A stretch of 64,000 nt of DNA from Gemmatimonadota bacterium. Its GTDB lineage: Bacteria > Gemmatimonadota > Gemmatimonadetes > Gemmatimonadales > Gemmatimonadaceae. The DNA lies in the NCBI GenBank assembly GCA_016712265.1, contig JADJRJ010000028.1:1054001-1118000 (forward strand). The letters are read 5' to 3'. Below the pieces are notes generated by a model that searched no databases, was not told where the DNA came from, and saw only the letters and a list, made by a program, of their open reading frames with translations. The translations under genes and the position numbers were made by a program. This document shows positions 58,690 through 64,000 of this stretch, in pieces (position 1 is the stretch's first letter; every line of letters begins with the position of its first letter).

Positions 58690-58708
58690 GCCGCGACCGG
58701 GCGGCTCA
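58687..58708. terminator. hairpin that contains both stop codons of a convergent pair
   Basis: TGAGCCGC (58687-58694) and GCGGCTCA (58701-58708) form a perfect 8-bp stem with loop GACCGG. The first three bases are the M61 TGA stop, and the last three are the RidA TGA stop on the minus strand. No T run. Likely a bidirectional transcript end or an mRNA 3' stabiliser. Confidence 0.55.
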
Positions 58709-59095
58709 CGGCGTGTAGGCGATGCAGTCGATCTCCACCTTCAGGCCGGGGAGCGGCAGCGCCGCGACCTGGACGGTCGTACGCGCCGGCTTGTGGCCCC
58801 CGAAGGCTCGTTCGTACACCGCGTTCATGCGTGCAAACTCCGCCATGTCCGTCAGGTACACGTTGCACCGGAGCACGTGCTGCATCGAGGAGCCGGCGGC
58901 TTCGACGATGACGCGCACGTTCTCGAGCACCTGGGCGGTCTGCGTCTCGATGTCGTCGCCGGCGAGCTGGTTCGTGTCGGGTCGACGTGCGCCCTGGCCG
59001 GAGACAAAGACCAGCCGATCGAAGCCGATGGCGGGGACGTAGGGGCCGACGGGCGGTGTAGCGCCGGCGGGGAGGATGGCACGATGGGCGGTCAT
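58706..59095 (-). CDS. RidA (YjgF/YER057c/UK114) family imine deaminase
   Basis: 129 residues. RidA-type Arg105 is present in PARTTVQVAALPLPGLKVEIDCIAY, the residue that binds the carboxylate of the 2-aminoacrylate/imine substrate; FVSGQGARRPDTNQL and QVLENVRVIVEAAGSSMQHVLRCNVYLTDM are other family marks. RidA proteins hydrolyse reactive enamines and imines from PLP-enzyme reactions such as serine/threonine dehydratases; one such dehydratase lies at 21746-22723. The start overlaps the DinB gene's stop by four bases (59092-59095). Confidence 0.93.
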   Translation of the reverse strand: MTAHRAILPAGATPPVGPYVPAIGFDRLVFVSGQGARRPDTNQLAGDDIETQTAQVLENVRVIVEAAGSSMQHVLRCNVYLTDMAEFARMNAVYERAFGGHKPARTTVQVAALPLPGLKVEIDCIAYTP

Positions 59096-59598
59096 GGATG
59101 GGCGAGGAGGGCGCGCTTGAGCATGAGGATCTGGCCGGCGTGGTAGGCATCGTGCTGCACGAGGCCGTTGATCATTCCCTGGTAGGTGTGGCCGGTGCCT
59201 AACGGGGGCGACTCCTCGTCACCCGCCTTGCGCTCCAGGAGCGAGGGATCCAGGGCGAGCACCGCCTCGATGACCTCGGCGTGCACCGCGTCGAGGCGTG
59301 CGAGCAATCGCGTCCAGGCGAGGTCGTCGACCGGGACGGCTGGATCCGGGAAGTCGCCCTCGTCCGGCGCCTGGGCGGCGCGGCCGTGGAGACGTTGCAG
59401 GACTTCGTTGGCCCACGCGGCGACGTGGTGGGTGAGGGCGTGGATCGAGTGGGCGCTTGGGAGGACCTTCGCCGTGGCCATGGCGGCCGTCACGCCGTCC
59501 AGAGCCTCGTGCAGGGAGGGGCCGTGCCAAGCGTTTCCGCGCTGGACACGGCGGAGCTGGTCGGCGAGGAAGACCCGAAGGTCAGTCGGCGGGGTCAT
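59092..59598 (-). CDS. DinB superfamily (putative metal-binding four-helix) protein
   Basis: The ATG at 59598 gives 168 residues. A DinB-like metal His triad is visible: HSIHALTHHVAAWANEVLQRLHG (near residue 50-72) and the late NGLVQHDAYHAGQILMLKRAL. DinB/YfiT-type four-helix proteins bind a divalent metal and some act as thiol-dependent transferases (bacillithiol or mycothiol S-transferases). Substrate is unknown. It is the middle gene of a nitrilase-DinB-RidA operon; the nitrilase stop is 15 bases upstream. A TTA codon within the octamer lies in it (59196-59203). Confidence 0.85.
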   Translation of the reverse strand: MTPPTDLRVFLADQLRRVQRGNAWHGPSLHEALDGVTAAMATAKVLPSAHSIHALTHHVAAWANEVLQRLHGRAAQAPDEGDFPDPAVPVDDLAWTRLLARLDAVHAEVIEAVLALDPSLLERKAGDEESPPLGTGHTYQGMINGLVQHDAYHAGQILMLKRALLAHP

Positions 59599-59612
59599 GG
59601 GCAGGATGGGGT

Positions 59613-60557
59613 TCAGTCGACGGGCGCGAGGCGGCCGCGCCGGTGGACCTGCAGGGTGAAGCAATCGGGACGGGCGTAGTGGCCGGTGACGTCCAGGGCC
59701 ATTGACTCCTCCCGGATGCGAGCGAGGTCAAGTTCGGCGTGCAGGATGGCGGGGCGGTCGTACACGGGCTCCACGAGGTACTGCCCGTCCGGGCCGATGA
59801 TGGCGCTGCCGCCGCGAACGATCCACGCATCGGATGAAGGGACGCGCGTCGTGTCCACCTCGAAGCCGGTGGGCAGGGAGCTCCCCCGCATCACCGACGC
59901 CGCCACGAGCACGAAACAGCGCCCCTCGAACGCGTATTGGCGGGACGCCACCTGGTTGCGCTCGTGTGCGCCGGGCCAGGCGGCGACGTGGAGGTCCTCC
60001 CCGCTCTCATGCAGCGCCTGGCGAGCGAGGGGCATCCAGTGCTCCCAGCAGATCAACCCTCCGACGCGGCCCACCGGTGTCGGGACCGCGCGCACGCCAT
60101 CCGCGTCGCCGAGCCCCCAGACCAGCCGCTCGGTGTGGGTTGGCATCAGCTTGCGGTGGTGGTTGAGCAGGGCGCCGTCCGGCCCGTACGTCAGGAGCGC
60201 ATTGAACAACGTGCCGCGACCCGGCCCGCTCGCAACCTGTTCCGACACGCCGATCACGAGCGTCACCCCCAACGAGCGCGCCAACTCGGCGAGCGCCGCA
60301 CCGGAGTCACCGTGTACGTCGATGGATGCCGCCGCGTACCGGGCATGGAGCGCCTTGGTGGGTGCATGATCCCAGAGTCCGATGTCCCGGCAGACGTCGA
60401 ACCAGGCGGGGTAGCCGGGGAGCCAGGTCTCGGGGAACACCACACATTGCGCGCCACCCTCGGCGGCCTCACGAGCCAGCGTCCGGGTACGATCCAGGCA
60501 TCCTTCCCAGTCTGGGAGAATCTCCCGCTGGATGATGGCGACGCGCACGCGGGTCAT
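59613..60557 (-). CDS. nitrilase-family carbon-nitrogen hydrolase
   Basis: The ATG at 60557 gives 314 residues of the nitrilase superfamily with the complete Glu-Lys-Cys triad: Glu43 (FPETWLPGYP), Lys136 (HRKLMPTHTE) and Cys170 (GLICWEHWMP). The WLPGYP and CWEHW forms match true nitrilases (nitrile to acid + ammonia), close to aliphatic or aryl-acetonitrile nitrilases, rather than amidases or N-carbamoylases. No signal peptide. It heads a three-gene operon with a DinB protein and RidA. Substrate not predictable. Confidence 0.9.
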   Translation of the reverse strand: MTRVRVAIIQREILPDWEGCLDRTRTLAREAAEGGAQCVVFPETWLPGYPAWFDVCRDIGLWDHAPTKALHARYAAASIDVHGDSGAALAELARSLGVTLVIGVSEQVASGPGRGTLFNALLTYGPDGALLNHHRKLMPTHTERLVWGLGDADGVRAVPTPVGRVGGLICWEHWMPLARQALHESGEDLHVAAWPGAHERNQVASRQYAFEGRCFVLVAASVMRGSSLPTGFEVDTTRVPSSDAWIVRGGSAIIGPDGQYLVEPVYDRPAILHAELDLARIREESMALDVTGHYARPDCFTLQVHRRGRLAPVD

Positions 60558-60707
60558 GACGGCAGATGGGAGAGGAGGGGTGCGGGAGGATGGCGTGTGC
60601 GCGTGGCGCGGCGCAAGCGGCCCCGGCGCATGTCCCCCGCGCTGCATCGGAGCCCCGGGTGGCTGGCGCGTCGTCCGGCTGCGGTCGCACGCGTGCTACC
60701 ATTCGGC

Positions 60708-61091
60708 ATGACGCGACATGCCCTTCGACTCGGGATCTTCTTCGCGGCCCTCGGGGTGGCCGCCGGGGCCTTCGGCGCCCATGCGTTGCGCGGACGGGTG
60801 GATGCGGGAGGGCTCGCCACCTTCGAGACGGCCGTGCGATACCAGATGTACCACGCCTTTGGCCTCCTCGTCGCCGGCTGGCAGGGGGCGCGCGCACCGA
60901 CGGCGGCGGTGTCGTGGGCCGTGCGGTGTTTTACGGCGGGGATTGTGCTGTTCAGCGGCTCGCTCTACGGGCTCGTGCTGCTCGGCGTGCCGGCCCTGGG
61001 CGCGGTGACCCCGCTTGGCGGCGTGTGTTTCCTCGCGGGGTGGGCCGCCTTGTTTGTAGCGGTGTCCCGCACCGGCGCCGGGGAGCCGTAG
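60708..61091 (+). CDS. DUF423 (TMEM256/YwdK-like) small membrane protein
   Basis: The ATG at 60708 gives 127 residues. DUF423 marks are clear: FFAALGVAAGAFGAHALRGRVDAGGLATFETAVRYQMYHAFGLLVAGWQ, then CFTAGIVLFSGSLYGLVLLGVP and LGAVTPLGGVCFLAGWAALFVAV. Four membrane helices are expected. Function unknown; widely conserved. Its stop TAG lies in the loop of a strong hairpin (61074-61104). Confidence 0.9.
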   Translation: MTRHALRLGIFFAALGVAAGAFGAHALRGRVDAGGLATFETAVRYQMYHAFGLLVAGWQGARAPTAAVSWAVRCFTAGIVLFSGSLYGLVLLGVPALGAVTPLGGVCFLAGWAALFVAVSRTGAGEP

Positions 61092-61104
61092 CGGCTCCGG
61101 CGCC
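61074..61104. terminator. strong hairpin with a stop codon in its loop
   Basis: GGCGCC (61074-61079) and GGCGCC (61099-61104) plus GGAGCCG (61082-61088) and CGGCTCC (61092-61098) pair across a TAG triloop (61089-61091), with a two-base bulge on the left arm. The TAG is the DUF423 stop. It is 12 bases from the end of the convergent dehydrogenase gene. No T run follows. Confidence 0.6.
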
Positions 61105-61115
61105 CCGATGGGTGC

Positions 61116-62261
61116 CTAACGCAGCACCGCCTTCGCGATCGTCTGCAACTGCATGTTGGACGTCCCCTCGTAGATCGTGCCGATCTTCGCGTCGCGGTAA
61201 AACTTTTCGACGGGAAAGTCCTTGGTGTAGCCGTAGCCGCCGAATAGCTCAACGCACAGGGACGTGACCCGCTCACACACCTGGGACGAGAAGAGCTTCG
61301 CCATCGCCCCCTCGCGCGCGATATCGCCCCCGGCATCCTTGATGCGCGCGGCGTTGTAGACCATCAGGCGGGCGGCCTCGAGCTCCGTGGCCGCCTGCGC
61401 CACCTGAAACTGGATTCCCTGGAACTCGGCCAGCGCCTTGCCGAACTGGCGCCGTTCCTTGAGGTACGCGACCGCCGCCTGCAGCGCGCCACCGGCGACA
61501 CCGATCATCTGGGCGCCAATGCCAATGCGTCCCACGTTGAGCGTGTCGATGGCAATCTTGTATCCCTGCCCCACCTGGCCCAGCACGTTCGCCGCGGGGA
61601 CGCGGCACTGGTCGAGGATGAGCTCCACCGTGCTCGAGGCTCGGATGCCCAGCTTGTCTTCCTTTCTGCCCACGGTGAATCCCGGAAAATCGCGCTCGAC
61701 GATGAAGGCCGTGATCCCCTTGTATCCCGCGTCCGGATTGGCGTTGGCAAAGACGATGTAGACCTGGGCTTCGGCGCCATTCGTGATCCACATCTTGCGA
61801 CCATTGAGGACCCAATCGTCCCCATCCCGGGATGCCCGTGTCGCGAGTGCAAAGGCATCGGAGCCAGAGCCCGCCTCGCTCAGGGCGTAGGCCCCGACGG
61901 TGTCTCGCGTGAGCCGGGTGAGGTACTGCTGCTTCTGCGCCTCCGTGGCGTAGGTGCGCAGCGGATACTCCACAAGGGTGTTCTGCACGTCGACCAGGAT
62001 CGCGGACGACGCGTCCACCTTGCTGATCTCCTCGACGGCCAGTGCCACCATGGTCAGCGAACCGCCGGCGCCGCCATGTGCCTCATCGACCTCGATCCCC
62101 ATCAACCCCAGTCCGAAGCACTGTTCGATCAGGGTGGGCTCGATTTTCGAGGCGCGCTCCATGGCCTCCACACGCGGTCGCACCTCGGCGTCGGCAAACG
62201 CCGTGACGGCGTCACGGAACAGCACTTCTTCGTCGGAAAGGTGAGTCAGGGGAGCCGACAT
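61116..62261 (-). CDS. acyl-CoA dehydrogenase (short/branched-chain type)
   Basis: The ATG at 62261 gives 381 residues, the usual length of soluble acyl-CoA dehydrogenases. FAD signature GAYALSEAGSGSDAFALAT, substrate loop KMWITNGAEAQVYIVFANA, second signature QVCERVTSLCVELFGGYGYTKDFPVEKFYRDAKIGTIYEGTSNMQ with catalytic Glu in YEGTSN. Similar to short/branched-chain (2-methylbutyryl) or butyryl-CoA dehydrogenases. Ends Arg(CGT)-TAG in the octamer. It is followed on the same strand by nothing before the convergent DUF423 gene, and starts 88 bases after the end of the RND gene. Confidence 0.93.
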   Translation of the reverse strand: MSAPLTHLSDEEVLFRDAVTAFADAEVRPRVEAMERASKIEPTLIEQCFGLGLMGIEVDEAHGGAGGSLTMVALAVEEISKVDASSAILVDVQNTLVEYPLRTYATEAQKQQYLTRLTRDTVGAYALSEAGSGSDAFALATRASRDGDDWVLNGRKMWITNGAEAQVYIVFANANPDAGYKGITAFIVERDFPGFTVGRKEDKLGIRASSTVELILDQCRVPAANVLGQVGQGYKIAIDTLNVGRIGIGAQMIGVAGGALQAAVAYLKERRQFGKALAEFQGIQFQVAQAATELEAARLMVYNAARIKDAGGDIAREGAMAKLFSSQVCERVTSLCVELFGGYGYTKDFPVEKFYRDAKIGTIYEGTSNMQLQTIAKAVLR

Positions 62262-62349
62262 GTGGGGGGCGCTGGAGGTGGGAGGCAGTCGCAAAGTTGG
62301 CAGCGAGCTGTCGCGATCTCCAGTGTGGACGCCGCCGGACCTGTGCCGG

Positions 62350-64000
62350 TCACCCGGGACGCCGGCCATCAGGCCAGCGTTCGAGGGTCGGCGACACCCA
62401 AAGCGCCTCCGCGTCCTCCCCGGACACATCGAGTCGGCGCCTTTGGAGCCAGTCCATCAGCGCGAGGTACAAGGTGGGGAGGACCAGGAGTGTCAGTAGC
62501 GTTGAGGTCACCAACCCCCCGATCACGACCGACGCGAGCGGGCGCTGTACCTCGCTGCCCGGGCTCGTGGACAACGCCATCGGGACGAAGCCGAGCGACG
62601 CTACCAGGGCCGTCATGAGCACGGGGCGCAACCGATCGAGTGCTCCGCGCCGTACGGCGTCCGCGAGGGAGGCTCCCGCGTCACGCAGCGCGTTCATGTG
62701 TGAGACCATGACCACGCCGTTGAGGACCGCGATCCCGAACAAGGCGATGAATCCGATGCTCGCCGAGAGGTTGAGGTTGAGGCCGCGCATCCAGAGAACC
62801 GCGATGCCGCCGACGAGGGCGAACGGCACGTTGGTGAGCACGAGGGCGGACTGCGGGACGGACCCAAACGAGGCAAAGAGCAGCAGGAAGATCAGGAGCA
62901 GGGAGAGCGGGACGACGACCGCCAGGCGACTCATCGCCCGCTGTTGGTTTTCGTATTGCCCGCCCCACTCGAGAAAGGTGCCAGCCGGGAGCTGGATCTC
63001 GCGCGCGACGCGGCGCTTGACCTCGGAAACGAAGCTTCCCAGGTCGCGGCCGCGCACGTTGCTCAGGACCAGGGACCGCCGCTGGCCGTCCTCGTGACCA
63101 ATCAGTTCGGGCCCGGTCGTGGAGACCAGCTGGGCGAGGGCGTGGAGTGGCACCAGCGCGCCAGCGCTCGTCCGGACCGTCAAGGCTTCCAGCGCGTGCA
63201 GGTCGTTCCGGTAAACGTCGGGGTAGCGCACGGCGACGCCAACGCGACGCGGTCCCTCCACCAGCTCGGTGGCGACCCGCGCGCCCATGGCCAGCTCCAC
63301 CGCGCGCTGGACTTCGGCGACCGAGACGCCGTGGGCTGCCAGGGCATCGCGATTCACGCGCACCGCGATCTGTCCCGTGCCGTCGGCGATCTCGACGGCC
63401 CCGTCCGCGTTGCCCGGGACCTGCTCAATGATGCGCAGGATGCGTTCGGCCAGCGCGGCGTTCCGCTCGAGGTCCGGGCTGACCACCTTCACCCCGAGGT
63501 CGGAACGAATGCCGCTTTCGGCCTCGTCGATCCGCATGGCGAGGGGCTGGGTGAATGACACCTCAACACCTGGGACGACGGCCAGCGCCGAATCAAAGGC
63601 CGCCACGAGGCCCTCTGGATCGTCGGCCGTGGTCCACTCGTCGCGGTCCTTGAGGATGACGTACAGGTCGCCCTCGAAGAGTCCCATGGCCTCGGTCGCC
63701 AGGTCGGGCCGCCCCTCCTTGGTCACGACCGTCGTGACCTCGGGAAAGCGACGGATGATGCGCTCCGTTTGTGTGGAGATCTCCACGGCCTCGGCGAGCG
63801 CGATGGAGGGAAGGCGCCGCGTGGTGATCAAGATGGAGCCCTCATCCAGGCGCGGCATGAACTCCGTCCCGATCACGGCGAGCGAGCTGACGGCCGCGAG
63901 GACGAGCACCACGGCGACGGAGACCACACGTCGACCATGCGCCAGCGACCAGTCGAGTGCCCGCTCGTACGCGGCGCGCACGCGCTCGAACACCGGGGCG
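62350..64000 (-). CDS. CzcA/CusA-type heavy-metal RND efflux pump, N-terminus outside the window
   Basis: The frame is open to the right edge, so only the C-terminal 550 residues are seen (an E. coli CusA has about 1047). They include GTEFMPRLDEGSILITTRRLPSIAL and VVTKEGRPDLATEAMGLFEGDLYVILK from the second periplasmic porter loop, MRIDEAESGIRSDLGVKV, and the last transmembrane helices (PLSLLLIFLLLFASFGSVPQSAL, LVGGIAVLWMRGLNLNLSASIGFIALFGIAVLNGVVMVS, and VLPTLYLALMDW). The acidic and metal signature is that of the HME subfamily, which exports Zn/Co/Cd or Cu/Ag. It terminates at 62350 before the dehydrogenase gene. Exact metal cannot be given without the N-terminal half. Confidence 0.93.
   Translation of the reverse strand, partial: APVFERVRAAYERALDWSLAHGRRVVSVAVVLVLAAVSSLAVIGTEFMPRLDEGSILITTRRLPSIALAEAVEISTQTERIIRRFPEVTTVVTKEGRPDLATEAMGLFEGDLYVILKDRDEWTTADDPEGLVAAFDSALAVVPGVEVSFTQPLAMRIDEAESGIRSDLGVKVVSPDLERNAALAERILRIIEQVPGNADGAVEIADGTGQIAVRVNRDALAAHGVSVAEVQRAVELAMGARVATELVEGPRRVGVAVRYPDVYRNDLHALEALTVRTSAGALVPLHALAQLVSTTGPELIGHEDGQRRSLVLSNVRGRDLGSFVSEVKRRVAREIQLPAGTFLEWGGQYENQQRAMSRLAVVVPLSLLLIFLLLFASFGSVPQSALVLTNVPFALVGGIAVLWMRGLNLNLSASIGFIALFGIAVLNGVVMVSHMNALRDAGASLADAVRRGALDRLRPVLMTALVASLGFVPMALSTSPGSEVQRPLASVVIGGLVTSTLLTLLVLPTLYLALMDWLQRRRLDVSGEDAEALWVSPTLERWPDGRRPG

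Noticed and set aside
1..64000. tRNA, rRNA, CRISPR arrays, insertion sequences and prophage genes
   Set aside because: I found no TPsiC-arm/anticodon-like cloverleaf, no spaced repeats, no transposase/integrase motif and no terminal inverted repeats with target duplications.

Overview
This is a gene-dense, high-GC (roughly two-thirds G+C) bacterial chromosome segment with no rRNA, tRNA, CRISPR array, insertion sequence or prophage gene that I can see. The mix (several ECF sigma/anti-sigma modules, a DUF5916 outer-membrane-type protein, PDZ and TonB-receptor proteins with Gram-negative signal peptides and lipoboxes, three secreted serine hydrolases of the beta-lactamase fold, a MacA-like/TolC/permease pump, a twin-arginine asparaginase) suggests an aerobic Gram-negative soil or water organism, most likely a member of the Gemmatimonadota. 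The phylum call is inference from gene content and base composition.

Layout. 1-4.5 kb: alpha/beta hydrolase (cut by the window edge) behind a D-cysteine-desulfhydrase-like PLP enzyme, then RNase D overlapping a GHL10 glycosidase-like lipoprotein/secreted protein, then a SufT-like MIP18 protein. 4.6-8.8 kb: a serine hydrolase with a histone-H1-like basic tail, then an ECF sigma/anti-sigma/PDZ operon. 8.8-20.6 kb: matrixin-type protease, alpha/beta hydrolase + DUF4188, luciferase-like oxidoreductase, VLCAD-like acyl-CoA dehydrogenase, twin-arginine glycosylasparaginase, an orphan chemoreceptor-like protein, leuS, and a lipoprotein made of two cupredoxin-like repeats. 20.7-24.7 kb: four tightly overlapped genes (imine reductase, hydroxy-amino-acid dehydratase, serine hydrolase, membrane protein). 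24.7-32.5 kb: ferritin-like/VIT1 iron exporter, PDZ protein, ZnuD-like TonB receptor, Kup potassium transporter, PadR regulator. 32.6-38.3 kb: a single minus-strand operon of ECF sigma, putative anti-sigma, Spy-like protein, TolC, MacA-like adaptor and a MacB-like permease with no ATPase. 38.3-45.7 kb: HD protein, a 47-residue membrane protein, cyclophilin, endonuclease III, hydrolase, histone-deacetylase-family amidohydrolase, HEAT-repeat protein. 45.7-53.5 kb: a coupled minus-strand run of amidohydrolase, membrane protein, a candidate 53-residue ORF, M42 aminopeptidase and serine hydrolase; then a DUF5916 protein and a membrane protein. 53.5-64 kb: flotillin + NfeD-like partner, DUF4349 lipoprotein, M61 peptidase, nitrilase/DinB/RidA operon, DUF423 protein, acyl-CoA dehydrogenase, and a CzcA-type RND pump cut by the window end.

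No complete novel defence or mobile system is evident. The most unusual signal is at DNA level: the octamer CGTTAGGC recurs about 17 times (heptamer CGTTAGG about 20 times), on both strands and in several codon phases, supplies six Arg-stop gene ends, and twice provides both stop codons of a convergent gene pair. Ten of the rare TTA leucine codons I found lie inside this motif or a one-base variant. GC-rich hairpins that enclose stop codons sit at several convergent gene ends.
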